Shown: positions 23,373 to 31,854 of the stretch, piece after piece
Layout: each line of letters starts with the position of its first letter
Numbering within the stretch: the first letter of the stretch is position 1
NCBI GenBank assembly: GCA_035765045.1
Contig: DASTYI010000121.1
Location: forward strand, 1-53,543
From: Iamia sp035765045
GTDB taxonomy: Bacteria; Actinomycetota; Acidimicrobiia; Acidimicrobiales; Iamiaceae
Reading direction: 5' to 3'
DNA length: 53,543 nt
Position numbers and translations under genes: made by a program
The notes under the pieces: model-generated
What the model was told of the DNA's origin: nothing
The model's database searches: none
The model's input: the letters and a program-made list of their open reading frames with translations, nothing else

Positions 23373-25496
23373 TCAGGCGGCCCGGAGCGACTGGGCGATG
23401 CGCACCAGGTCGGCCGAGGACACGTCACCCGAGACGGTGAAGGCCAGCTCGCCGTCGGCCGCCCACAGCGAGGGGAGGGCCAGCGGGCCCGCCACCTGGA
23501 GGGCGGTGGCACCCCGGAACGGCCCGCTCTCGATGGCCACCTCGGTCGGGGTGACCTCCTGGCCCTCGGGGCGGGTGAAGGGGTCGTCCCACACCTGGCC
23601 GGCGGCGACGGGCGACGGGCGCAGGGTGATCAGCAGCTCCTGGGCCCCCCGGGCGTAGCGGAGCTGGGCGATCCGGTCGGTCTCGTCGACGACGACGCCG
23701 GCGGAGACGAAGCCGTCGGGCAGGTACTCGGGGGTGAGGGGGGCGAGGTCGGCCCGGGCCTTCACCTCGGTGATGCCCACCCGGGCGAACCCCTGGTCGG
23801 CGGCGGTGGGCGTCCCGGCCGGGAGGTCCTGCTCGTAGGGCCCCGGCAGCCCGTCGACCTCGACGTCGGCGAAGCGCAGCTCGCGCACCGGCTGGCCGTC
23901 GATCGTCCAGGCGATGCGGACCGGGAAGAGGGTGTCGGCGGCGACGGTGTAGGTGAGCTCGAGGTCGTCGGAGAGCGGGGCGGACAGGCGGTAGACGTCG
24001 CGGCCGTTGAGGGTGCCCTCCTCGGGGGCCTCGTCGTCGACGGTCGCCAGGGTGCGGGCGGCGATCCCGAGGTCGTCGAGCGGCATGCCCTCGCGGGGCG
24101 GGCCCCCGTCGGGCGGGCCGAGGGGGACGCCGATCTCGGTGCGGGGCGGGAAGCCGGTCACCGTGTCCTGGAGGGTGCCGGTGACGGCGTCGTAGGTGGT
24201 GACCCGGCTGATGTTGCTGTCCTCGACCCGGTACGAGCCGTTGCCCTCGACGACGACCCGCAGGCTGGCCCGCTCGGGCCCGCCCGTGCCGAGCGACTCC
24301 CGCTCGACGGTGGCCGACCAGCGCTCGGCGTCGTCGAGGACGTCCATGCTCTCGCCGGCCAGGTCGGCGACCGTCTTGCCCCGCACCGGCGACTCGGCCC
24401 GCGAGGCGGCGAGGTAGAGGGCGGCGACCACGGCGCCCAGCACGCCGAGGACGACGACGATGGCGGCCGCCTTGACCAGGAGGCTGCCCCAGTGGCGCCG
24501 GGGCCGCTGGCGGTCGGCCTCGCCGGCCAGCTCCTCGACCACGTCGGGCCGCCGCCGGCGGCTCCGGGCCGGGGCCCGCTTCTGCATGGCGACCGGGGGC
24601 GCCTTGGGCGCGGTCAGCGCCGGCGACGGGTCGCCCGGCTCGGGCAGGGCGGGGGGCGGGGCCGCCTGCGGCGCCTCGCGCTCGGCCTTGAGCCGGCGGC
24701 CCAGCTCGCGCCAGAACCCGGGGGTGGGCGGATCGGGCTCGAGCTGGCCCGGGTCGACCTCCTCGGGGGGCTCGGCGTCGGCCTCGGCCGGGGGCGCCTC
24801 GGCGGTCGACGGCTCGGTGGCCAGCACCGCCGAGGTGTCCTCGCCGGGCTCGCCCAGGTCGGGGCGGTCGTCGTCCTCGGTGGTCAGGACCTCCATGGCC
24901 CCAGTGGGCGCGTCGAGGGCCTCGTCGAGCTGGTGGGCCACCCGCGACGCCACCGCGGTGACGACGTCGGTGGCGACGCCGAGGGACTGGGCCACGGCGG
25001 CGACGGGGAGCCCGGCCTGGTCGACCAGGCCCCAGACGGCCCGCTCCTCGGGACGCAGGGCGGCGACCGCCCGCCCGAGGGTGCTGTCGCCCAGCCGGGG
25101 GGTGCGGTCGGTGCGGACCGGCCGCCGGCCCGGCGCCGGGGCCTGGCGGCGCTGGTGCCGGCGGATCTCGTGGCCGCAGGCGATCCACACGTGGTGGGTC
25201 AGGAAGACGGTGGCGTCGTCGGGGCCCTTGCGGCGGGCCCGGTAGGCCCGGACGTAGGCCGACAGCAGGGCCCGGTCGACGTCGTGGCCGCCGAGCACCA
25301 GGTGGGCGAGCCGGCGGCACTCGGGGTCGGCCCGCTCGAGCAGGGCGGCCCACGCCTTGTTGCTGCCCCGGCGGGCGGCCGCCAGCATCCGGTCGGCGGT
25401 GGGGTCGATGCCGTCGCCGGGCGGCCGCGGGGGCGCGGTCGGCAGCGACGCCGAGGGCGCCGGGGTCGACGTCGGAGGCGGGTTCGAGGGGGCCAC
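23373..25496 (-). CDS. sigma-factor-like domain fused to a transmembrane and extracytoplasmic sensor domain
   Basis: A protein of 707 aa from GTG 25496. Residues 36-117 resemble sigma-70 region 2 (MLAAARRGSNKAWAALLERA, then AYVRAYRARRKGPDDATVFL). Residues 141-195 resemble region 4 (AALRPEERAVWGLVDQAGL and a helix-turn-helix). An acidic/proline linker leads to a single TM (338-363). The outer part has a LolA/LppX-like region (about 375-560) and a DUF4367-like end (EYLPDGFVSAGVVV, QELLITLRP, IAQSLRAA). The promoter-binding residues are degenerate, so it may be a membrane-tethered regulator rather than an active sigma factor. It is divergent from the L,D-transpeptidase gene (121 nt apart). Confidence 0.7.
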   Translation of the reverse strand: MAPSNPPPTSTPAPSASLPTAPPRPPGDGIDPTADRMLAAARRGSNKAWAALLERADPECRRLAHLVLGGHDVDRALLSAYVRAYRARRKGPDDATVFLTHHVWIACGHEIRRHQRRQAPAPGRRPVRTDRTPRLGDSTLGRAVAALRPEERAVWGLVDQAGLPVAAVAQSLGVATDVVTAVASRVAHQLDEALDAPTGAMEVLTTEDDDRPDLGEPGEDTSAVLATEPSTAEAPPAEADAEPPEEVDPGQLEPDPPTPGFWRELGRRLKAEREAPQAAPPPALPEPGDPSPALTAPKAPPVAMQKRAPARSRRRRPDVVEELAGEADRQRPRRHWGSLLVKAAAIVVVLGVLGAVVAALYLAASRAESPVRGKTVADLAGESMDVLDDAERWSATVERESLGTGGPERASLRVVVEGNGSYRVEDSNISRVTTYDAVTGTLQDTVTGFPPRTEIGVPLGPPDGGPPREGMPLDDLGIAARTLATVDDEAPEEGTLNGRDVYRLSAPLSDDLELTYTVAADTLFPVRIAWTIDGQPVRELRFADVEVDGLPGPYEQDLPAGTPTAADQGFARVGITEVKARADLAPLTPEYLPDGFVSAGVVVDETDRIAQLRYARGAQELLITLRPSPVAAGQVWDDPFTRPEGQEVTPTEVAIESGPFRGATALQVAGPLALPSLWAADGELAFTVSGDVSSADLVRIAQSLRAA

Positions 25497-25617
25497 GTTG
25501 CGAGGGGTCCGGGCGACGATCCACCGCCGTCCGGACCCCGAGGATCGCACATCGGGGACAGATACCCCCGCATGGCGATCGCCGCTCCGGGCCGTCGTCG
25601 GCAAGACTCGACGCCGC

Positions 25618-26589
25618 ATGCTCTCCCCCCGGACCCGCGCCCTCGCCGCCCCCTGGGCCCTCGTCACCCTGCTCCTGGCGGCCTCGGCCTGCTCGGGCGA
25701 CGACGGTGATCGGGCCTCGACCGGGGGCTCCACCACGACCACGGCACCCGCCGAGGCCGACGGCGGCTCCGAGGAGGGCACGACCGGCACGACCGAGGTG
25801 CCGGAGACCACCGAGGCCCCGACCACCACCACGACGACCGAGGCCCCGACCACGACGACGACCACGGCGCCGGCCGAGCCCGAGCTGCTCCAGTCCGGCG
25901 TCGAGGGGCCCCGGACCGAGAAGCTCCAGCAGGACCTGAAGCGCCTCGGTTTCGACCCGGGCGAGCCCGACGGCCAGTTCGGCACCAAGACCACCCAGGC
26001 GGTGTGGGCCTTCCAGGCGCTCAACGGGCTGGCCAAGGACGGCGTCGTCAGCCCGCAGCTGGCCGACCAGATCGCCGCCGCCCCGCCGATCCAGATGCTG
26101 CGCCCCGACCTCGGCCCCACCCACACCGAGGTCGACCTCGACCGCCAGGTGATGCTGGTGTGGGGCGACGGTGCGCTCGAGCTGGTGACCCACGTGTCGA
26201 GCGGGTCGGGCGTCGCCTACTGCGAGCAGGGCTCGGGCCCCAACGCCACCCCCGGCCAGGAGTACTGCGGCGACGCCCTCACCCCCGAGGGCGACTACCG
26301 CTACCAGCGCCGGATCGAGGGCGAGCGCCACGCCGCCCTCGGCGTGCTCTACAGCCCGGTGTACTTCAACGGCGGCATCGCCGTGCACGGCGCCCCGTCG
26401 GTGCCGAACCACCCCGCCTCCCACGGCTGCGTGCGGATCCCGATGCACATCTCCGCCTACTTCCAGAGCCTGGTCGTCGATGGCGAGCCGATCGCCGTCT
26501 TCCGCGGCGGCACCGGCCCGGCCGCCCCGGTCGCCCCGCCCGGGGGTCCCGCCGAGCCCCCGCCCGACGGGGCCGAGAACGGCGGCTGA
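25618..26589 (+). CDS. L,D-transpeptidase lipoprotein with peptidoglycan-binding domain
   Basis: A protein of 323 aa from ATG 25618. The signal region ends in LLLAASAC, a lipobox-like site. A Thr/Glu-rich linker spans about 38-95. A PG_binding_1 domain (about 100-160) contains LQQDLKRLGFDPGEPDGQFG. The YkuD catalytic domain (about 175-300) carries IAVHGAPS...NHPASHGCVRIP with catalytic Cys271 and His269. The enzyme makes 3-3 peptidoglycan cross-links in the periplasm-like space. It is followed 4 nt later by the zinc-protease-like gene. The neighbouring divergent sigma-like sensor may respond to the envelope. Confidence 0.9.
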   Translation: MLSPRTRALAAPWALVTLLLAASACSGDDGDRASTGGSTTTTAPAEADGGSEEGTTGTTEVPETTEAPTTTTTTEAPTTTTTTAPAEPELLQSGVEGPRTEKLQQDLKRLGFDPGEPDGQFGTKTTQAVWAFQALNGLAKDGVVSPQLADQIAAAPPIQMLRPDLGPTHTEVDLDRQVMLVWGDGALELVTHVSSGSGVAYCEQGSGPNATPGQEYCGDALTPEGDYRYQRRIEGERHAALGVLYSPVYFNGGIAVHGAPSVPNHPASHGCVRIPMHISAYFQSLVVDGEPIAVFRGGTGPAAPVAPPGGPAEPPPDGAENGG

Positions 26590-26593
26590 TCCC

Positions 26594-28090
26594 GTGGCCG
26601 ACTGGCCGACCGCGCCCCCGACGGCCCCGCCGTCCGCCCCCGGCCTGCGGGCCGGTGGCGCCTCCTACCCGGCCGGCCCGCCCGAGCAGTGGCCGGCCTA
26701 CGCCCCCGCGCCGCCCTGGGGCGGCGGGCCCGCGGGGCCCGGTGGCCCACCGCCCCCGCCCGAGCGGGGCCCGGGCCGCACCGGGGCGGTCATCCTCACC
26801 GCCGGTGCCCTGATCGCGGTCGTCGCCCTCCTGATCGTCGCCATCGGCGCCCTGGCCACCTCCGACGGCGGCGAGGAGGCCACCGACACCACCGTCGACC
26901 TCAGCGACCCGGAGATCACGGCGCCCCCGTCGGAGGAGCCGGTCGACCCGATGCCGACGATGCCGTCGATCCCCATGCCCGACCTCGGCCCCGACCCGGC
27001 CGAGCGGGCCCGGCCCCTCGACGAGGTCCTCCCCGAGCTGATCGCCTTCGTCGAGGAGACCCGCGAGCAGGAGTTCGTCGAGCAGCCCGACGTCGAGGCG
27101 GTGCCCGACGCCGAGTTCGAGCAGCGGCTGGCCGAGGAACAGGGCGAGGGGGTCGAGGACCTCGAGGACGCCGCGGTCGCCGTCACCGCCCTCGGGCTCC
27201 TCCCGCCGGACTTCGACCTGGCCGGGGCCATGGGCGAGCTCGGGGCCACGTCGATCTTCGGCTTCTACGACCCGGAGACGGCCGAGCTGGTGGTCAAGGG
27301 CGACATGGCGACGCCCTTCGTCCAGTCGGTCATCGTCCACGAGCTGACCCACGCCCTCGACGACCAGGTCCACGGCCTGGGCCGGCTGGAGGAGCTGATC
27401 GAGCGGCCCGACGAGAGCGCCTTCGCCTTCCAGTCGCTGGTCGAGGGGACGGCCAGCCACGTCCAGGACGCCTTCGTGGCCCAGATGTCGCCCGAGGACG
27501 CCGCCGCCTTCGAGGCCGAGCAGCTCGCCATCGGCTTCGACCAGATGCCGTCGGCCATCCGGATCCCGCCCTTCCTGCTCGTCCAGGGCCAGGTGCCCTA
27601 CGTCTCGGGCCAGCGCTTCGTCGAGGCCCTGGTCGACGAGGGTGGGATGGCCGCCGTCGACGCCGCCTACGACGCGCCCCCCACCACCGGCGAGCAGATC
27701 CTCGAGCCCGAGGTCTTCCTCGCCGGCGAGGGCCCGGTCGAGCTGCGCCCGCTGGAGGCGCCGGCCGGGGTCGCCGTCGCCGACGAGGGGGCCTTCGGGG
27801 CCGTCGACCTGCGGCTGCTCGACCTGGTGGTCGACCCGATGGCGGCGCTCATCGACCCGGACCTCGGGCTCCTCGAGCCGGTGCCCGGCTTCGGCGGCGG
27901 CCGCTACGTCAGCTGGACCGAGGGCGACCGCTCGTGCATCGCCCTGGAGGCGATCGGCGACGACGAGGACGGGACCGCCGTCATCCAGGACGCCCTGGAG
28001 ACGTGGGCGGGCTACGCCCCCAGCGCCGACGTCTCCTCCCGGGTCGGCGGCAACGGCCGCACCGTCGTCACCGCCACCAGCTGCGCGTAG
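26594..28090 (+). CDS. membrane-anchored metalloprotease-like protein (HELTH motif)
   Basis: A protein of 498 aa from GTG 26594. A Pro/Gly-rich cytoplasmic N-tail (about 1-58) precedes one TM (about 63-87) and an acidic linker. The outer domain contains the zincin motif VHELTHALDDQ (His249, Glu250, His253), with a likely third ligand in LVEGTASHVQDAF (Glu or His) about 35 residues later. No known peptidase family is recognised beyond the zincin signature. The substrate is unknown; linkage to the L,D-transpeptidase suggests an envelope role. Confidence 0.75.
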   Translation: MADWPTAPPTAPPSAPGLRAGGASYPAGPPEQWPAYAPAPPWGGGPAGPGGPPPPPERGPGRTGAVILTAGALIAVVALLIVAIGALATSDGGEEATDTTVDLSDPEITAPPSEEPVDPMPTMPSIPMPDLGPDPAERARPLDEVLPELIAFVEETREQEFVEQPDVEAVPDAEFEQRLAEEQGEGVEDLEDAAVAVTALGLLPPDFDLAGAMGELGATSIFGFYDPETAELVVKGDMATPFVQSVIVHELTHALDDQVHGLGRLEELIERPDESAFAFQSLVEGTASHVQDAFVAQMSPEDAAAFEAEQLAIGFDQMPSAIRIPPFLLVQGQVPYVSGQRFVEALVDEGGMAAVDAAYDAPPTTGEQILEPEVFLAGEGPVELRPLEAPAGVAVADEGAFGAVDLRLLDLVVDPMAALIDPDLGLLEPVPGFGGGRYVSWTEGDRSCIALEAIGDDEDGTAVIQDALETWAGYAPSADVSSRVGGNGRTVVTATSCA

Positions 28091-28108
28091 GACCCGGGGG
28101 GCGGTTCC

Positions 28109-28114
28109 TAGGGT
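28109..28114 (+). promoter_or_regulatory. -10 box of a leaderless promoter (SDR at 28121)
   Basis: TAGGGT with a 6-nt spacer to ATG 28121, identical to the box at 48086-48081 on the other strand. It separates the envelope genes from the oxidation cluster. Confidence 0.6.
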
Positions 28115-28120
28115 GCGGGG

Positions 28121-28912
28121 ATGACCGCTGCGCCCGCCCCCGCCCTCGACCCGCTCGCCGCCTTCCGCCTCGACGGGCGGACCGCCGTCGTCACCGGCGC
28201 CTCGGCCGGGCTCGGCGCCCACTTCGCCCGGGTGCTCCACGCCGCCGGCGCCCACGTCGTCCTGGCCGCCCGGCGGGCCGACCGGGTGGCGGCGCTGGCC
28301 GAGGAGCTGGGGCCGCGGGCCACGGCGCTCGCCGTCGACGTCACCGTCGACGCCGACCTGGTCGCCCTGGCCGACCTCGGGGCGTCGGTCGGCGGCGGGG
28401 CGGTCGACGTGCTGGTCAACAACGCCGGCATCGGCGCCCCCCAGCCGGCCGAGACCGAGCCCATCGAGACGTTCCGCTCGGTGGTCGACGTCAACCTCAA
28501 CGGCCTGTTCCGGCTGACCCAGCTGGTCGCCGGGCCGATGATCGAGCGGGGGCGGGGGAGCATCGTCAACGTCGCCTCGATGCTCGGCTCGGTGGCGGCG
28601 GCGCCGATCAAGCAGGCCTCGTACTGCGCCTCCAAGGGGGCGGTGGTCAACCTGTCGCGGGAGCTGGGCTGCCAGTGGGGCCGCAAGGGGGTACGGGTCA
28701 ACGCCCTCGCCCCCGGCTGGTTCCCGAGCGAGATGACCGAGGACATGTGGTCCGACGAGTCGTCGATCGCCTTCGTCCGCCAGCACTGCCCGATGGGCCG
28801 CCGGGGCGAGGTCCACGAGCTCGACGGCGCCCTCCTCTTCCTCGCCTCCGACGCCTCCACCTACGTCACCGGCAGCGTCCTCACCGTCGACGGCGGCTGG
28901 ACCGCCCGCTGA
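28121..28912 (+). CDS. SDR-family oxidoreductase
   Basis: A protein of 263 aa. Complete classical SDR motifs are visible: VTGASAGLGAHFA (TGxxxGxG), VLVNNAGIGAP (NNAG), the catalytic Ser in NVASMLGSV, Tyr and Lys in ASYCASKGAV, and NALAPGWFPSEM. It ends with VLTVDGGWTAR as usual for the family. It uses NAD(P)H and a hydroxyl/ketone substrate of unknown identity. It is the first gene of the + strand oxidation cluster, with its own leaderless promoter. Confidence 0.9.
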   Translation: MTAAPAPALDPLAAFRLDGRTAVVTGASAGLGAHFARVLHAAGAHVVLAARRADRVAALAEELGPRATALAVDVTVDADLVALADLGASVGGGAVDVLVNNAGIGAPQPAETEPIETFRSVVDVNLNGLFRLTQLVAGPMIERGRGSIVNVASMLGSVAAAPIKQASYCASKGAVVNLSRELGCQWGRKGVRVNALAPGWFPSEMTEDMWSDESSIAFVRQHCPMGRRGEVHELDGALLFLASDASTYVTGSVLTVDGGWTAR

Positions 28913-28944
28913 CCGCCCCCGCCCCCCGGCGACCTGACACCCGT

Positions 28945-28960
28945 CTGGACTAGTGTCCAG
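28945..28960 (+). promoter_or_regulatory. TetR-type operator, copy 1, with embedded -10 box
   Basis: CTGGACTAGTGTCCAG is a palindrome (CTGGAC/GTCCAG around TAGT). TAGTGT (28951-28956) also works as the -10, 7 nt before ATG 28964. Copy 2 (30084-30099) is identical and both are preceded by CTGACACCC/CTGGACACCC, so the conserved unit is about 28 nt long. The regulator encoded at 30104 is the obvious candidate. Confidence 0.75.
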
Positions 28961-28963
28961 GTG

Positions 28964-29338
28964 ATGGGGTTCGAGAGCGATCCGGAGAAGCGGCGGGCCG
29001 GCCTGGAGAAGATGGCCGAGGTCTACGGATGGGAGGTCGCCGACGGCGAGGGGGACTTCTTCGGCTACACGGTCGAGCACCTCTTCGGGGAGATCTGGAC
29101 CCGCCCAGGGCTGAGCATGCGGGACCGCCGCCTGCTGCTGCTCGGCCTCCTGGTCGGGGCCAACCACCACGACGTCACGCCGATCCAGCTGGGCGCCGCC
29201 CTCGGCAACGGCGAGCTCGACGCCGAGCAGCTCCGCGAGGTCGGCGTCTTCCTCACCCACTACGCCGGCTGGCCGGCCGGGTCCCGCTTCGCCATGCAGG
29301 TCGAGAAGGCGATCGCCGACGAGGCGAAGCGGGCGTGA
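28964..29338 (+). CDS. carboxymuconolactone decarboxylase-like protein
   Basis: A protein of 124 aa from ATG 28964; the GTG at 28961 is less likely given the 7-nt spacing from the -10 box. The AhpD/CMD core is seen in LFGEIWTRPGLSMRDRRLLLLG and REVGVFLTHYAGWPAG, but the Cys-x-x-x-Cys or other catalytic Cys of AhpD enzymes is absent (GANHHD in the place of the motif), as in Rv0771-type members of the mycobacterial cyp51 locus. The function is unknown; a decarboxylase or isomerase role is an inference. It overlaps the enoyl-CoA hydratase by GTGA. Confidence 0.8.
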   Translation: MGFESDPEKRRAGLEKMAEVYGWEVADGEGDFFGYTVEHLFGEIWTRPGLSMRDRRLLLLGLLVGANHHDVTPIQLGAALGNGELDAEQLREVGVFLTHYAGWPAGSRFAMQVEKAIADEAKRA

Positions 29339-30069
29339 CCGTCCACGTCGCCGACGAGGGGGGCGTCCGGACGCTCACGCTGGACCGGCCCGAGGCCCGC
29401 AACGCCTTCGACGTCGGGCTCTACACCGGCCTCGCCGCCGAGCTCGACCGGGCCCGGGCCGACGAGGGCGTGCGCGTCGTGGTGCTCACCGGCGCCGGGC
29501 CGGTGTTCTCGGCGGGGCAGGACCTGGCCGAGATGACGGCCCTTGCCACCGGCACCGCCCCCGAGGGCGCCGAGCACGGCTTCCGCACCCTGCTCGCCGC
29601 CGTCGAGGCCTTCGACCTGCCGCTGCTCGCCGCCGTCAACGGGCCCGGCGTCGGGATCGGGTTCACCCTGCTGCTCCACTGCGACCTGGTGTGGATGGCC
29701 GACTCGGCCCGGCTGCGCCTGCCCTTCGCCGAGATGGGCGTCCCGCCCGAGGCGGCCAGCAGCGTGCTCCTCGCCGCCCGCATGGGGCGCCAGCAGGCGG
29801 CCCGGGTGCTGCTGACCGCCGACTGGGTGGCGGCCGACGAGGCGGTGGCCCACGGGCTCGCCGTCGCCGCCGTGCCCGCCGCCGAGCTGGCGGCCACGGT
29901 GGCCGCGGTGGCCGCCCGCATCGCCGCCCACCCCCGCCCCGGGCTGCGGGCCGTCGCCGGGCTGGTCCGGGCGGGGGAGGCGGAGGCGATCGCCGCGGCG
30001 CGCGCCCGGGAGGAGGCCGCCTTCGCCGACCTCCTCGCCACCTTCACCAACCCGCTCGGCCGCGATTGA
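29335..30069 (+). CDS. enoyl-CoA hydratase/isomerase family protein
   Basis: A protein of 244 aa, GTG start in a GTGA overlap. The crotonase fold shows LTLDRPEARNAFDVGLY, the first oxyanion-hole segment GPVFSAGQDLAEM, and the second AAVNGPGVGIGFTLLLHCDLV, then LRLPFAEMGVPPEAASS with a candidate catalytic Glu. It acts on acyl-CoA thioesters, fitting side-chain or ring degradation of steroids or other lipids. It is coupled to the CMD-like gene and under the operator at 28945. Confidence 0.88.
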   Translation: MTVHVADEGGVRTLTLDRPEARNAFDVGLYTGLAAELDRARADEGVRVVVLTGAGPVFSAGQDLAEMTALATGTAPEGAEHGFRTLLAAVEAFDLPLLAAVNGPGVGIGFTLLLHCDLVWMADSARLRLPFAEMGVPPEAASSVLLAARMGRQQAARVLLTADWVAADEAVAHGLAVAAVPAAELAATVAAVAARIAAHPRPGLRAVAGLVRAGEAEAIAAARAREEAAFADLLATFTNPLGRD

Positions 30070-30083
30070 CCCTGGACACCCTT

Positions 30084-30099
30084 CTGGACTAGTGTCCAG
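30084..30099 (+). promoter_or_regulatory. TetR-type operator, copy 2, with embedded -10 box
   Basis: The 16-nt sequence is identical to 28945-28960. TAGTGT (30090-30095) lies 8 nt before ATG 30104 and TTGACC (30066-30071) is a possible -35 with an 18-nt spacer. A further half-site CTGGACAC (30072-30079) precedes it. It supports autoregulation by the downstream TetR. Confidence 0.75.
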
Positions 30100-30103
30100 T
30101 TCC

Positions 30104-30679
30104 ATGTCCAGCGTCACCCGGGAGCCGGTCCGCCGCCACCTGAGCGAGCGCCAGGCCGACACCGTGGCCCGGCTGACCGATGCCGCCGTCGAGGAGGTCC
30201 GGGGCACCGGGTACGAGGGGCTGACCGTCCGCAACGTGGCCCGCCGGGCCGGCGTCGCCCCGGCCACCGCCTACACCTACTTCGCCTCCAAGGACCACCT
30301 GGTCGCCGAGGTGTTCTGGCGGCGCCTCCAGCTCCAGGTCCCGACCGAGCCCGAGGCCGGGGCCAGCGCCGCCGAGCGGGTCACCACCGCCATCGGCGAC
30401 ATCGCCGGCCTGGTGGGCGACGAGCCCGAGCTGGCCGCCGCCTGCACCACCGGGATGCTGGCCGGCGACCCCGACGTCGAGCGGGTGCGCGAGCAGATCG
30501 GCCTGGAGGTGGCCGAGCGGCTCCGCCGGGCCATGGGCCCCGACCTCGACGAGGAGCGGCTCGACGCCCTCCAGCTCGCCCTCTGGGGGGCGATGCTCTC
30601 GGCCGGCATGGGCTACTTCCCCCACGCCGAGCTGGCGGCGCGGATGGCGGGCGTGACCCGCATCGTCCTGGGCGACTGA
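30104..30679 (+). CDS. TetR-family regulator of the cyp51-type cluster
   Basis: A protein of 191 aa from ATG 30104; an in-frame GTG at 30092 lies in the operator and is rejected. The HTH (about residues 15-60) reads VARLTDAAVEEVRGTGYEG, then VRNVARRAGVAPATAYTYFASK. The ligand domain is helical. It corresponds in position and type to Rv0767c of Mycobacterium tuberculosis. Its stop overlaps the P450 start (TGATG), so regulator and P450 are one operon. Its own operator is copied in front of the CMD/ECH pair, which implies one regulon. Confidence 0.88.
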   Translation: MSSVTREPVRRHLSERQADTVARLTDAAVEEVRGTGYEGLTVRNVARRAGVAPATAYTYFASKDHLVAEVFWRRLQLQVPTEPEAGASAAERVTTAIGDIAGLVGDEPELAAACTTGMLAGDPDVERVREQIGLEVAERLRRAMGPDLDEERLDALQLALWGAMLSAGMGYFPHAELAARMAGVTRIVLGD

Positions 30680-31854
30680 TGTACAACCCGTACTCCTACG
30701 AGATCCACGAGGATCCGTACCCGACGTACGCGCGGCTGCGGGCCGAGGCGCCGGTCTACCGCAACGAGGAGCACGGCTTCTGGGCCCTCAGCCGCCACGC
30801 CGATGTGATCGAGGGCTTCCGCGACACCGCGACGTACTCCTCGGCCCACGGCGTGTCGCTCGACCCCGAGGCCAGCGGCCCTCACGCCCACCGGACGATG
30901 TCGTTCCTGGCCATGGACCCGCCCCGCCACGGCCGCATGCGGGGCCTGGTGTCGCGGGGGTTCACGCCCCGCCGGGTGCTCGACCTCGAGCCCCGCATCC
31001 GTGAGATCGCCGCCGGCTACATCGACGACTGCGTCGAGCGGGGCAGCTTCGACTTCATCGGCGACCTGGCCGGCAAGCTCCCGATGGACGTCATCTCCGA
31101 GCTGATGGGCGTCCCCGAGCCCGACCGGGCCGAGCTGCGACGCCTGTCGGACCTCCTCGTCCACCGCGACGAGGGGGTGATGGGGGTGCCCCCGGCCGGG
31201 GTCGAGGCGGCGCTGATCCTCGCCGGCTACTACGCCGACATGATCGCCACCCGCCGGGCGGAGCGGACCGACGACCTCACCTCGGCGCTGATCGACGTCG
31301 ACGTCGACGGCGAGCGCCTGGCCGACGACGACATCATCTCCTTCCTGTTCCTGATGGTCGTGGCCGGCAACGAGACGACCACCAAGCTGCTCGGCAACGC
31401 CTGGTACTGGGCCTGGCGCAACCCCGACGAGCGGGCCAAGCCCCTCGCCGACCCGACCCGCATCCCCGACTGGGTCGAGGAGACGCTGCGCTACGACACC
31501 TCGTCGCAGATGCTGGCCCGCGTCACCACCCGCGACGTCGAGCTGCGGGGGACGACGATCCCGGCCGGCGACCGGGTCCTCCTGCTGGTCGGCTCGGCCA
31601 ACCGCGACGAGGACGTCTTCCCCGACGCCACCCGCTACGACCTCGACCGCGACACCACCCAGATCGCCAGCTTCGGCTTCGGTCGCCACTTCTGCCTGGG
31701 CGCCTCGCTGGCCCGGCTGGAGGCCCGGGTCTGCCTGGAGGAGCTGGTCGCCCGGGTGGCCGGCTACGAGGTCGACCCCGACGGCATCGAGCGGGTCCAC
31801 AGCGTCAACGTCCGGGGCCTGGCCGCCCTCCCGACCACCGTGGTCCCCCGATGA
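30679..31854 (+). CDS. cytochrome P450, CYP123-like
   Basis: A protein of 391 aa. The N-terminus DPYPTYARLRAEAPVYRNEE, GKLPMDVISELMGVP, the I-helix VAGNETTTKLLGNA, the ExxR motif EETLR, and the heme loop FGFGRHFCLG with ligand Cys339 are present. The end RVHSVNVRGLAALP resembles M. tuberculosis CYP123 (Rv0766c), which lies in the same gene order beside an SDR and CYP51. It hydroxylates an unknown lipid or steroid, receiving electrons from a ferredoxin, perhaps the one at 34089. Confidence 0.87.
   Translation: MYNPYSYEIHEDPYPTYARLRAEAPVYRNEEHGFWALSRHADVIEGFRDTATYSSAHGVSLDPEASGPHAHRTMSFLAMDPPRHGRMRGLVSRGFTPRRVLDLEPRIREIAAGYIDDCVERGSFDFIGDLAGKLPMDVISELMGVPEPDRAELRRLSDLLVHRDEGVMGVPPAGVEAALILAGYYADMIATRRAERTDDLTSALIDVDVDGERLADDDIISFLFLMVVAGNETTTKLLGNAWYWAWRNPDERAKPLADPTRIPDWVEETLRYDTSSQMLARVTTRDVELRGTTIPAGDRVLLLVGSANRDEDVFPDATRYDLDRDTTQIASFGFGRHFCLGASLARLEARVCLEELVARVAGYEVDPDGIERVHSVNVRGLAALPTTVVPR

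Noticed and set aside
23425..26448. Long leftward frame spanning the sigma-like gene and the L,D-transpeptidase
   Set aside because: Low-complexity Ala/Arg/Gly sequence; it would overlap two well-supported genes on both strands.
26366..29260. Long leftward frame opposite the metalloprotease-like and SDR genes
   Set aside because: Asp/Gly/Val-rich repeats typical of antisense of high-GC genes; no family match and no start signal.
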